This document shows, one piece after another, positions 1 through 6,959 of a DNA stretch of 13,399 bases (the stretch's first letter is position 1; every line of letters begins with the position of its first letter). The translations under genes and the position numbers were made by a program. The stretch is from Acidobacteriota bacterium (GTDB taxonomy: Bacteria > Acidobacteriota > Terriglobia > Acidiferrales > UBA7541). The stretch spans positions 1-13,399 of the forward strand of contig JAGWRH010000244.1 in the NCBI GenBank assembly GCA_028876695.1, written 5' to 3'. The notes below the pieces were generated by a model. The model was given only the letters and a program-made list of their open reading frames with translations. It did no database searches and was not told where the DNA came from.

Positions 1-293
1 ATGGCGAGGATGCGATTCATGCGCGCGAAGGATATGACGATTCCGCCGTGCCGCGCGATCGCGCCTCCGGAAAGTCCCGTGCCCGCGCCTCGCCCGACCA
101 GCGGCGTTTTGTGCTTCCGCGCCAGCTGCACGATTCCGGCAACTTCCGCCGTTGTGCGCGGAAAGACGACGCAATCGGGCCGCCCGGTTTCGACCGACCC
201 GTCGTATTCGTACAGCAGCAGTTCTTCCGGACGATGCAGGACCGATTTCAGGCCGAGCAGCTTTTTTAAATCGTGGACCAGGCGTGATTTCAT
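1..293 (-). CDS. glcD: Glycolate oxidase FAD-binding subunit, GlcD type (N-terminal part, cut by window edge)
   Basis: Only the first 97 codons are present; the gene continues beyond base 1. The translation starts MKSRLVHDLKKLLG and holds the FAD-binding type 4 signature GRGAGTGLSGGA at residues 67-78, typical of GlcD and related D-2-hydroxyacid or D-lactate flavin dehydrogenases. The family oxidises glycolate to glyoxylate, usually with GlcE and the iron-sulphur subunit GlcF, passing electrons to the membrane. The ATG at 293 has no strong Shine-Dalgarno sequence. An in-frame GTG at 311 would add six residues (VSPPAK), so the start is slightly uncertain. A near-consensus promoter lies just upstream. 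The gene is divergent from a hydroxyacid reductase, GlcG-like and glycerate kinase unit, which supports a glycolate role over D-lactate. The substrate cannot be settled without the C-terminal part. Confidence 0.88.
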   Translation of the reverse strand, partial: MKSRLVHDLKKLLGLKSVLHRPEELLLYEYDGSVETGRPDCVVFPRTTAEVAGIVQLARKHKTPLVGRGAGTGLSGGAIARHGGIVISFARMNRILA

Positions 294-335
294 TTTCGCC
301 GGCGGGCTCACCTTCGTTCGCCGTTATCTCTCGGC

Positions 336-364
336 ACTATAATCGCCGCGCCGGAGAGCGTCAA
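336..364 (-). promoter_or_regulatory. Sigma-70-type promoter of the glcD gene
   Basis: On the minus strand the sequence reads TTGACG (364-359), a spacer of exactly 17 bases, then TATAGT (341-336). Each box is one base off the consensus. Transcription should begin near 329, giving a leader of about 36 bases to the ATG at 293. A plus-strand TATAAT (338-343) overlaps the same -10 region but has only a poor TTCGTT box 19 bases upstream, so a second promoter for the rightward operon is only possible. Confidence 0.7.
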
Positions 365-488
365 TCGACGATCAGCCCGGGCCTCTCCGCGAACGGCGAA
401 TTCTCCCCGCCGATCGCGCTCCCGCCACTTCGCCGCCGTGGTGTATGCTACGAAGCCGCCGCCCGACGAGTTGCATCCGAGGTGAGTA

Positions 489-1469
489 TTGAACAGACCC
501 AAAGCTTTAGCGACGCGACCGCTGTTTCCCGCCGCGCGCGCAATATTGGACGCCAGCTTCGACGTGGACTACTGGCCGGTGCAGGATAAGATTCCGCGCG
601 CCGAGCTTCTGCGGCGCATTGCCGGCTGCGACGCACTGATCTGCCTGCTCACCGAAAAAATCGACGACGAACTGCTCGCCGCCGCCCCGAAATTGCGAAT
701 CGTCTCCACCGTCTCGGTCGGCTACGATCATATCGACGTGCCCGCGTGCACCCGCCGCAATGTGATGGTGACCAACACCCCCGGCGTGCTCGACGACACT
801 ACCGCAGATCTCGCCTGGGCGTTGCTGATGGCCGTGGCGCGCCGTGTGGTCGAGGGCGACGCGTGGATGCGCACGGGCGGCTGGCCGGGATGGGAGCTCG
901 ACCAACTTCTGGGCGGAGACGTTCATGGTAAAACGCTCGGTGTCATCGGCTTCGGCCGCATCGGGCGCGGTGTGGCGCGCCGCTCGCTTGGCTTTCAGAT
1001 GAAGGTGCTCTATCACGACAGCGCGCGCGTGCCTGCCGAAATCGAGCGGGAATTGTGCGCCGAATTTGTCCCTCTCGAGCGGCTGCTGCGCGATTCCGAC
1101 TTCGTCACGCTCCATGTGCCGCTCACCGACGGTACCCGCCATCTCATCTCCACTTCGACGCTGAATCAAATGAAGTCCACCGCGTATCTGATCAATACGT
1201 CCCGGGGGCCGGTGGTGGACGAAGCTGCGCTGGCGCAGGCTTTGAACGAAAAGAAGATCGCGGGCGCGGCACTCGACGTCTACGAGAACGAGCCGCGAGT
1301 TCATCCCGCGCTCCTGGCTCGCCGCGACGTCGTCCTGGAGCCGCACATCGGCAGCGCCAGCATCGAGACGCGCACCAAAATGGCTGTGATGGCCGCGACG
1401 AACGCCGCTGAATTTTTCGCCGGCCGGCGCCCACCGAACGCGTTAAATGCGGACGCACTGCGAAAATAA
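489..1469 (+). CDS. D-isomer-specific 2-hydroxyacid dehydrogenase (glyoxylate/hydroxypyruvate reductase type)
   Basis: This is a 326-residue NAD(P)-dependent reductase, the usual length for the family. It has the substrate-domain motif VSVGYDHIDV (75-84), the Rossmann glycine motif GFGRIG (154-159), and the catalytic trio Arg239 (NTSRGPVVDE), Glu268 (DVYENEP) and His286 (PHIGS). The pattern is closest to GyaR/GRHPR enzymes, which reduce glyoxylate to glycolate and hydroxypyruvate to D-glycerate. The start is TTG at 489: an in-frame stop lies at 483-485, GAGGTG at 479-484 is a close ribosome binding site, and the N-terminus (NRPKALATRP) matches the family start. It is the first gene of a tight unit with a GlcG-like gene and glycerate kinase, so reduction of glyoxylate or hydroxypyruvate is likely. 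A phosphoglycerate dehydrogenase role is less likely, because the protein has no C-terminal regulatory domain. Confidence 0.9.
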   Translation: MNRPKALATRPLFPAARAILDASFDVDYWPVQDKIPRAELLRRIAGCDALICLLTEKIDDELLAAAPKLRIVSTVSVGYDHIDVPACTRRNVMVTNTPGVLDDTTADLAWALLMAVARRVVEGDAWMRTGGWPGWELDQLLGGDVHGKTLGVIGFGRIGRGVARRSLGFQMKVLYHDSARVPAEIERELCAEFVPLERLLRDSDFVTLHVPLTDGTRHLISTSTLNQMKSTAYLINTSRGPVVDEAALAQALNEKKIAGAALDVYENEPRVHPALLARRDVVLEPHIGSASIETRTKMAVMAATNAAEFFAGRRPPNALNADALRK

Positions 1470-1485
1470 ATCCCGGAGGGATTGC

Positions 1486-1920
1486 ATGGCACTCATTGCA
1501 CGAAATCAGGCAAGGCTTACGATCGAAGGCGCGCGCGCCGTGCTTGAATCCGCGCGCCGCAAAGCCGAAGAGATCGAAGTTCCGATGAATATCGCGGTGG
1601 TTGACGACGGCGGTCACCTGCTGCTGTTCGAGCGCATGGATGGCGCGAAGCCGTCCTCGATTGCCATTTCGCTGGTGAAAGCGCAGTCGGCCGCGATGCG
1701 CCGCTCGGCGACCGGCCCTGGAAAATCGCCGGACGGCGTCAATCTTCCCCTGGCATTGGGATTGGCCGTCGCCAGCCCTGCTGAACAGACTCCGATTCGC
1801 GGCGGAGTTCCCCTGATCGTCGATTCCCAAGTGGTTGGCGCGATCGGCGTGAGCGCCGGCTCGGAGGACCAGGACTCCGAGGTGGCCCGCGCCGGCGTGG
1901 CCGCGCTCGATAAGGCGTGA
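1486..1920 (+). CDS. GlcG/HbpS family protein (possible haem-binding)
   Basis: This 144-residue protein matches the GlcG/HbpS fold (DUF336): an N-terminal helix LTIEGARAVLESARRKAEE (11-29), the core motif AVVDDGGHLLLFERMDGA (37-54), and the C-terminal GGVPLIVDSQVVGAIGVSAG (106-125) followed by acidic SEDQD. HbpS of Streptomyces binds haem and senses redox state. GlcG sits in the E. coli glc operon with no settled biochemical role. There is no signal peptide, so it should be cytoplasmic. The ATG at 1486 is chosen because GGAGGG (1475-1480) lies five bases before it; an in-frame ATG at 1447 would overlap the previous gene. The stop overlaps the start of the glycerate kinase. Its place between a reductase and a kinase of the same pathway suggests an accessory or small-molecule-binding role, but that is inference. 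Confidence 0.85.
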   Translation: MALIARNQARLTIEGARAVLESARRKAEEIEVPMNIAVVDDGGHLLLFERMDGAKPSSIAISLVKAQSAAMRRSATGPGKSPDGVNLPLALGLAVASPAEQTPIRGGVPLIVDSQVVGAIGVSAGSEDQDSEVARAGVAALDKA

Positions 1921-3233
1921 TAGAAACCGCGCAACGCGTTTTTCGAAATACGCTCGCGGCCCTCGACATTTCCGCGGCGATCGAAAGGAAACTCGCGCGC
2001 GACGGCGAGTCCCTGCGCATCCACGACGCGCACGTTGCTCTCGGTGCGTTCCGTAAAATTCTTGCCATTGCGTTTGGCAAGGCGTCCGTGGCGATGAGCC
2101 AAGGGCTGCTTCGCGTGCTTGCTCCAGATTTCGTGCCCGAAGGCATTCTGGTTTGTCCCGAAAAGCCGCCGCGCGAACTGGCGGGTTGGAAGACTTTCGC
2201 CGGCGGGCATCCGACCCCGAACGAGGATAGCTTCGCTGCCGGCCGCGCCATTCTGGATCGGCTGGCGCAATGCGATGATCGCACGCTGATCTTTTTTCTG
2301 ATTTCCGGCGGCGGATCGGCGATGGTCGAACAGCCGCTCGATCCCGCCGTCACGCTCGAAGATTTCCGCGCACTGCATAAAGCGCTAGTCAACTGCGGCG
2401 CGCCCATTGAAGAAATCAATTCGGTTCGTAAGCACGTGTCCGCGACCAAGGGCGGACGGCTCGCCGCGGCCGCGTCGCGTTCCATGAAAATCACGCTGGC
2501 CGTGAGCGACGTGCCGACGGGCCAGGAATCGGCGCTCGCTTCCGGCCCGACGCTCCCCGATCCATCCACGGTTGATGACGTCCGCCGCGTTGTCGTCAGC
2601 TACAAATTCGCGCCCGAATTGCCGGAGCGGCTGCGCGCGGCGCTGGATTCGAAAGCGCTGCAAGAGACGCCCAAGGCCGGCGCCGCCGCGTTTGATCGTT
2701 CGCAATTCGTGCTGCTGCTTGGCGAACATGAGTTGCTGCACGCCGCGCATCACGCCTGCGAAGCGGAAGGCTACATCTGCTTCTGCGATGAGACCACTAA
2801 CAACCAGCCCGTCGAAAAAGCCGCCGAATATTTGCTGGCGCAACTCGACGCCTTCGCGAACGCCAATCCGGGCAAAGGCGTTGCCGTGCTGGCGGATGGC
2901 GAGGTGAGCAGTCCCGTTACGGGAGAGGGTGTGGGCGGCCGCAACGCAGCGTTCGTGCTGGCGTGCGTGGAAAACATCGCAGGCAAAAACATTACCGTGC
3001 TGAGCGCGGGCACGGACGGTATCGACGGGAATAGCCCCGCGGCGGGCGCGGTCGCGAATGGCGGGTCGGCCGCGCGCGCGCGGGACGCGAAACTCGATCC
3101 TCGCGAGTCCGCGAGCCGGTCTGATTCGCACACGTTCTTTTCCCGCCTCGGCGACGCGATCATGATCGGTCCCACCGGAAACAACCTGCGCGATCTCCGC
3201 ATTTTGCTTGCGGGCGAGCCGCGGAAATCCTAA
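1917..3233 (+). CDS. Glycerate 2-kinase (DUF4147/MOFRL family)
   Basis: This 438-residue protein has the full motif set of the class II glycerate kinase (GckA/TtuD) family. The N-terminal DUF4147 domain carries FGKAS (53-57), GGHPTPNE (96-103), SGGGSA (130-135), NSVRKHVSATKGGRL (168-182) and SDVPTG (197-202). The C-terminal MOFRL domain carries GGRN (340-343), AGTDGIDG (364-371) and GPTGNN (418-423). Lys55 and Arg342 probably match the catalytic Lys and Arg of the Thermotoga enzyme. The reaction is D-glycerate plus ATP to 2-phosphoglycerate. The GTG start at 1917 overlaps the preceding TGA as GTGA, a sign of translational coupling. Minor oddities are GGRNAAF instead of the common GGRNQ and GPTGNN instead of GPTGTN. 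The gene ends directly against the stop of the convergent peptidase gene. Confidence 0.93.
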   Translation: MIETAQRVFRNTLAALDISAAIERKLARDGESLRIHDAHVALGAFRKILAIAFGKASVAMSQGLLRVLAPDFVPEGILVCPEKPPRELAGWKTFAGGHPTPNEDSFAAGRAILDRLAQCDDRTLIFFLISGGGSAMVEQPLDPAVTLEDFRALHKALVNCGAPIEEINSVRKHVSATKGGRLAAAASRSMKITLAVSDVPTGQESALASGPTLPDPSTVDDVRRVVVSYKFAPELPERLRAALDSKALQETPKAGAAAFDRSQFVLLLGEHELLHAAHHACEAEGYICFCDETTNNQPVEKAAEYLLAQLDAFANANPGKGVAVLADGEVSSPVTGEGVGGRNAAFVLACVENIAGKNITVLSAGTDGIDGNSPAAGAVANGGSAARARDAKLDPRESASRSDSHTFFSRLGDAIMIGPTGNNLRDLRILLAGEPRKS

Positions 3234-5684
3234 TCACTCCGCCGCGCGCGGGTTTTGCAGCAGTTGTAGCGCGATATGAATGTGCAAATCCGAGGCATCG
3301 GTGAAGTTTCCGCCGTGCAGCAACGCTTCGAGGGGCGCGATCGCGGCGGGATCGCCGCGCCGCCCGAGCGCCAAAATCGTGGCGACTTGCAGGTCGAAGT
3401 ACGGCTCGTGCAGATAGGAAACCAGCGCGCTCGTGATTTTCGCGTTCGATTTGTCGAGGCCGGCGATCGCGGCGATGGCCGCGACGCGGCAGGCAAACGG
3501 TTTTCCCGGCGACGACCATTCGAGCAGCAGCGGAACGGCGCGCGAATCGTCGAGCGTGCCGAACGCCGTCAACGCCCCGCGGCGAACCACGTTGTCTGGA
3601 GAATCGGTATTTGCGGCGGAGGCGAGCACGCCGAACGCTTCGGGCGATTTGGTCCGCGCCAGAGCGCGCAGCGCGGCGGAGCGCACCAGATAGGCTGGGT
3701 CTCTCGTCGCCATAGCCGTCAGTTGTGGCACGACCGCCGCGTCCGGAGCGAACCGCGCGAGATCAGCCGCTGCCGCTTCCCGCACCCACGGCTTCGAATC
3801 GGCGGTGGCGGCGAGCACAAGTTTTTCCGCTTCTGATCCCCCGAGCTTACCGAGCGCGTCGAGCGCCTGCACGCGCACGCCCCAGAACGCATCGTGCAGC
3901 GCGGCGCTACCCAGCGCGACGATCACGTTTGGATTATTTCGAATCTCGCCCAGCGCCATCGCTGCATCGGCGCGGTCGGTGACGGCTTCGGCATTCTTCA
4001 GTTGATAGATCAGCATCTCCGGCGCCTTATCGAAATCGACCGCCTTCAACATTTTGTCGCCGGGATCGAACAGCACCATCAGCGGCGCGGAGTCCGACGG
4101 GAACGTGAACGTCTGATCGGATTTCTGAATTTCGATCGGATATGTTTCTCGCGACGAGGCATTCGCGATTTCGATATCGACCGGAATATCGAACAGTCCG
4201 ACCAGGCCTTCCAGCTTTTGTGTTTGCCTTACCTCGAGCTTCACTTCGTGCGCGGCGGAGTCGTAGGAATAGCCGACCTCGAATTCCGGCGCGCCGGCGC
4301 GGTAAATCCACTGATCGAAGAAGTGATCGACGTTGGTGGACGTGGATTCCTCGATCGCCTTCTGCAAATCGCCCGTGACTACGTTCTGTCCGCGATTCAC
4401 TTCGAGATAATGATGGAGTGCCGAGAAGAATTCGCTGTCGCCCAGTTGCTCGCGCAACATTTTCAGCGCCCAGCCGGCTTTTTGATAGGTGTTGCCGGCG
4501 TACTCGGTTGAATCGGTGAAATTGTGCGTCAGGATCGGCACTCCGAAAAGCCGCTTTTCGCGGAACCAGCGATTTTGTTCTTGCCAATATTCGTACGCGG
4601 CGGCATCGGCGCCATTCTTGTGTTCCAGCCAGTAATTTTCGAAAAACGTGGCAAAGCCCTCGTTCAGCCACAGATTCGCCCAATCTTTACAGGTGACCAG
4701 GTCTCCGAACCACTGGTGCGAAAGCTCGTGGGAGTTCACGTCGTCCGCGCCGACGCGATATTCCGATTCCAGCCGCGGATCGACGAGATCGGTCGTCGAA
4801 AGCGTCGCCGCACTGGTGTTCTCCATTCCGCCCTCGGTGAAATCGTCTACCGAAGTTTGCGCGTACTGCGGCCAGGGATACGAGACGCCCAATTTGCCGC
4901 TGAAGAGATCCAGCATCGCTTTGGTGCGTTCGAAGGTCGGCTCGATATCCGCTTGATCGCCGCTCGGAACCAGGTAGCGCAGGCGAACGCCGCGCCACGT
5001 GTCGTTATGCTCCACGAAATCGCCGGCGACCAAGGAAATCAGATAGGTCGAAAGCGGCTGCGATTGTTTCCAATCCCAGGTTTTCGTCCCATCGCCGTCG
5101 TTCCGCACGCTGACGAGCTGTCCATTCGAAACGGTGGACCATGACGCGGGAACGGTGAGGATCATTTCGGAAGTCGTACGATCGTTCGGATAATCGTAAA
5201 TCGGAATGTAGGCGCGCGTGTCCTCGGCTTCGCCCTGCGTCCAAATTTCGATCGGTTGCCGCGGATAATTTTTGTCCGGAAGAATGAAGAAGATGCCGCG
5301 TTTGGGCCGGCCGCTATAGCGAATGAAGACGTCGTGGCGCTCGCCGCGCGCGGCCGGATGCGGAAGATCGATGGTCAGATTGTCAGGCGTTACCGTGAAG
5401 TGAACCGACGCTCCGTCAACGGCGACAGACGCAATATCGAGTCCGCTCGAATCGAAAGAGAGCTGCGAAAGGTTATCGCGCAGCGCCGCGACCGTCTCCG
5501 TCGCTTCTCCGCGAATCGCGCGGTGATTGACGTCGAACCACAGATGCGTCCGGACGTTTTGTAGGTCGTAGGCGCGGCTCGGAGCGTAGGGGCGATCGGC
5601 GCGTAAGGCGGGCGCGGCTAACAGAAGCAAGACCGGCAAAAGTATCGGCAGCGCGGCGGTCGCGAATCTCTTCGTGGGCGGCAT
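3234..5684 (-). CDS. Exported M1 family metallo-aminopeptidase with C-terminal HEAT repeats
   Basis: This 816-residue protein has a Sec signal peptide (basic MPPTKR, hydrophobic 9-24, probable cleavage near ALRA at 29). The M1 peptidase region spans about 38-500. It shows the substrate-binding motif GGMEN (285-289, the family's GAMEN variant), the zinc motif HELSH (319-323), a third ligand Glu342 in NEGFATF exactly 18 residues later, and a probable catalytic Tyr400 in TYQKAGW. These predict an active zinc aminopeptidase in the periplasm or outside the cell. Residues about 555-816 form alanine- and leucine-rich helical HEAT/PBS-like repeats (for example VRVQALDALGKLG, VREAAAADLARFAP), likely for partner binding. 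No good Shine-Dalgarno sequence is seen before the ATG at 5684; an A-rich tract precedes it. It is convergent with glycerate kinase and probably transcribed alone. Exact substrate is unknown. Confidence 0.93.
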   Translation of the reverse strand: MPPTKRFATAALPILLPVLLLLAAPALRADRPYAPSRAYDLQNVRTHLWFDVNHRAIRGEATETVAALRDNLSQLSFDSSGLDIASVAVDGASVHFTVTPDNLTIDLPHPAARGERHDVFIRYSGRPKRGIFFILPDKNYPRQPIEIWTQGEAEDTRAYIPIYDYPNDRTTSEMILTVPASWSTVSNGQLVSVRNDGDGTKTWDWKQSQPLSTYLISLVAGDFVEHNDTWRGVRLRYLVPSGDQADIEPTFERTKAMLDLFSGKLGVSYPWPQYAQTSVDDFTEGGMENTSAATLSTTDLVDPRLESEYRVGADDVNSHELSHQWFGDLVTCKDWANLWLNEGFATFFENYWLEHKNGADAAAYEYWQEQNRWFREKRLFGVPILTHNFTDSTEYAGNTYQKAGWALKMLREQLGDSEFFSALHHYLEVNRGQNVVTGDLQKAIEESTSTNVDHFFDQWIYRAGAPEFEVGYSYDSAAHEVKLEVRQTQKLEGLVGLFDIPVDIEIANASSRETYPIEIQKSDQTFTFPSDSAPLMVLFDPGDKMLKAVDFDKAPEMLIYQLKNAEAVTDRADAAMALGEIRNNPNVIVALGSAALHDAFWGVRVQALDALGKLGGSEAEKLVLAATADSKPWVREAAAADLARFAPDAAVVPQLTAMATRDPAYLVRSAALRALARTKSPEAFGVLASAANTDSPDNVVRRGALTAFGTLDDSRAVPLLLEWSSPGKPFACRVAAIAAIAGLDKSNAKITSALVSYLHEPYFDLQVATILALGRRGDPAAIAPLEALLHGGNFTDASDLHIHIALQLLQNPRAAE

Positions 5685-5883
5685 TCGGTTTTTTTACAGA
5701 TTTTCGGCGTTCGAGGCAAGGATCGCCAGAACGACATATCCCGGGCTGCAACCGGGGCCTGCGAGACGCTCGCGTATTGCGCTGCAAGCGGCGCCGCTAG
5801 CGGATCGCGGCCCCGAGGTTGAGTTGTTCGACGGCCTGCCGGTGACGGCGATAAACGAGACCCGTGGGAGCGTTTGCAGGCCG

Positions 5884-5899
5884 GGCGCGGAGACGCGCC
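5884..5899 (-). terminator. GC-rich hairpin 3' of the BON-domain gene
   Basis: A perfect six-base-pair stem (GGCGCG with CGCGCC) closes a four-base loop (GAGA on the plus strand). It starts 17 bases past the stop of the leftward BON-domain gene. No T-run follows on the minus strand, so it is not a classical intrinsic terminator. It could be an RNA 3' end stabiliser or one of the short GC palindromes common between genes in such genomes. Confidence 0.3.
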
Positions 5900-5915
5900 G
5901 GCGCCAAACGATGCG

Positions 5916-6572
5916 CTACCTGCCGCCTTGATTCTCCACGCGAAGATGATCGGTTACTTTTCCGACCGTGCCGGGAACCTGGTTGGCGCGCGTGAGGGCC
6001 AGCGTCTTGTCCATCTGATTCGCCACGATGCCGGTGAGGGTCACGTGCCCCAGGTCGACGATGATGTGAATCGGAGGGACCGCCTGCGTCGCATATTTTT
6101 CAAATCCGGGGTTGGAATAAATCGCACGATAGAGAGCTAGGCGAAGCCGATTGTCGTCGGGCGAAGGCGGCAGGACCTGGATTTCATTTTTGACCGACGT
6201 AACGCCCTCGATTCTTTTGACGGCCGAAGCGGCGCCCGACTTCAGCGCCGGATTCGCCACCTGGCCCATCAACGTCACCTCCTCGCCATCGAGCTTGAAT
6301 TCCAGATTGTCGAAGACGGTGTAGAACGGCTGCATCACCAGCTGGTGCCGCACTTCCTTCGTCAGCGTGACTTCGGTGCTGTACTCGCGCTGCGTTTGGG
6401 TGGCATTGTGCTGCTGTGCCAGGTTCGGGATGGCGGCATTTGCGGTACGGGTGGAAAAAACAGCCGGAAGCGATGGCACACTGCGGGCCGGCGCGGGTTT
6501 TGGAATTGGAACAGCGAGCAGGATCGAGCACGTAAGCGGGAGCAGCGAGAGCGAGCCGATCAACTTGAGCAT
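5916..6572 (-). CDS. Exported protein with two BON domains
   Basis: This 218-residue protein has a hydrophobic N-terminal segment (about 1-22, MLKLIGSLSLLPLTCS) that acts as a signal peptide. LPLTC around Cys15 resembles a weak lipobox, so a lipoprotein is possible. After a proline-rich linker there are two BON domains: about 70-134, with LEFKLDGEEVTLMGQV and IEGVTSVKNEIQV, and about 141-214, with HIIVDLGHVTLTGIV and VPGTVGKVTDHLRV. BON domains occur in OsmY-type periplasmic proteins and are thought to bind phospholipid or envelope surfaces and help in stress survival. The ATG at 6572 is preferred over an in-frame ATG at 6641, because AGGAGG (6584-6579) lies six bases upstream and it places the hydrophobic segment at the N-terminus. 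It is divergent from the PilZ gene. The specific role is unknown. Confidence 0.88.
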   Translation of the reverse strand: MLKLIGSLSLLPLTCSILLAVPIPKPAPARSVPSLPAVFSTRTANAAIPNLAQQHNATQTQREYSTEVTLTKEVRHQLVMQPFYTVFDNLEFKLDGEEVTLMGQVANPALKSGAASAVKRIEGVTSVKNEIQVLPPSPDDNRLRLALYRAIYSNPGFEKYATQAVPPIHIIVDLGHVTLTGIVANQMDKTLALTRANQVPGTVGKVTDHLRVENQGGR

Positions 6573-6660
6573 AAGCTTCCTCCTGAGACGAAGTGCCGAA
6601 GCCGGTGAAGCGTTCGGGGCCTTTTGAATGCAGCGCGTCAATCGCCCTTATGATTTAACC

Positions 6661-6684
6661 CGGAGGCCGGCGTTTCGGCCTCCG
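6661..6684. repeat. 8-bp inverted repeat (stem-loop) in the BON/PilZ intergenic region
   Basis: CGGAGGCC (6661-6668) is perfectly complementary to GGCCTCCG (6677-6684), with loop GGCGTTTC whose ends can extend the stem by one or two pairs. There is no T-run on either side. It lies about 90 bases upstream of the BON gene start, so it could be an operator, the end of an unseen transcript, or an intergenic palindrome. Confidence 0.45.
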
Positions 6685-6771
6685 CCTGCTGTATGTGAGA
6701 TGCTCGTTAGATCGGCCGCGTCGCAGAGAAACGACCTAATCCTTGCCGGCCAATTATGGTACTTAAAGGTT

Positions 6772-6927
6772 GAGGGTCGCGACTGCACGTGCGGCTGCCG
6801 CATGGACCAGTTCCGATACCCTCCGTTTCAAGCGCCGGGCTAGCGCAGCAAAATCCGCTTGGTAAACCAAGCAGTAAACACCCTTGGCACAAAGGTCTGC
6901 CTATTCATGAACGACAATCAAGCGGGA
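6772..6927 (+). promoter_or_regulatory. Possible structured 5' leader of the PilZ gene
   Basis: Upstream of the PilZ start the sequence offers mutually exclusive pairings. GCTTGG (6857-6862) pairs with CCAAGC (6867-6872), while the overlapping CCGCTT (6855-6860) is also perfectly complementary to AAGCGG (6920-6925). CCAAG (6867-6871) can instead pair with a second CTTGG (6883-6887). An upstream stem GAGGGT/ACCCTC encloses a 5-bp hairpin. This resembles an RNA switch layout, but I do not recognise any known riboswitch class, and the transcription start is unknown. Confidence 0.25.
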
Positions 6928-6959
6928 CCCTGGGCCTCAATCCACTCGAAAGGACTTCC

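Larger units (their letters stand above)
6573..6959. other. Divergent intergenic region with several predicted stem-loops
   Basis: This 387-base region separates the leftward BON-domain gene from the rightward PilZ gene. I find no convincing open reading frame with a ribosome binding site. It holds a strong inverted repeat (6661-6684) and, closer to the PilZ gene, nested complementary segments: GAGGGT (6772-6777) with ACCCTC (6818-6823) enclosing TGCGG-CTG-CCGCA (6790-6802), then the hairpin GCTTGG-TAAA-CCAAGC (6857-6872). No clean -35/-10 pair is recognised on either strand. It should hold the promoters and leaders of both genes. Confidence 0.5.

Noticed and set aside
1..342. Plus-strand open frame over the left edge
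   Set aside because: The minus strand here encodes an unmistakable GlcD N-terminus with GRGAGTGLSGG; the plus frame has no recognisable features.
507..1346. 279-codon minus-strand frame
   Set aside because: It is opposite the motif-complete 2-hydroxyacid dehydrogenase and has a basic, low-complexity translation, typical of shadow frames in GC-rich DNA.
2385..3131. 248-codon minus-strand frame
   Set aside because: It is opposite the glycerate kinase, with Arg/Ala-rich translation and no domain.
3894..5144. Several 200-codon plus-strand frames
   Set aside because: They lie opposite the M1 peptidase, whose catalytic motifs fix the true frame.
6789..6959. Longer N-terminus for the PilZ protein
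   Set aside because: The ATG at 6960 has a well-spaced AAAGGA, and the extra residues look unlike a protein N-terminus.
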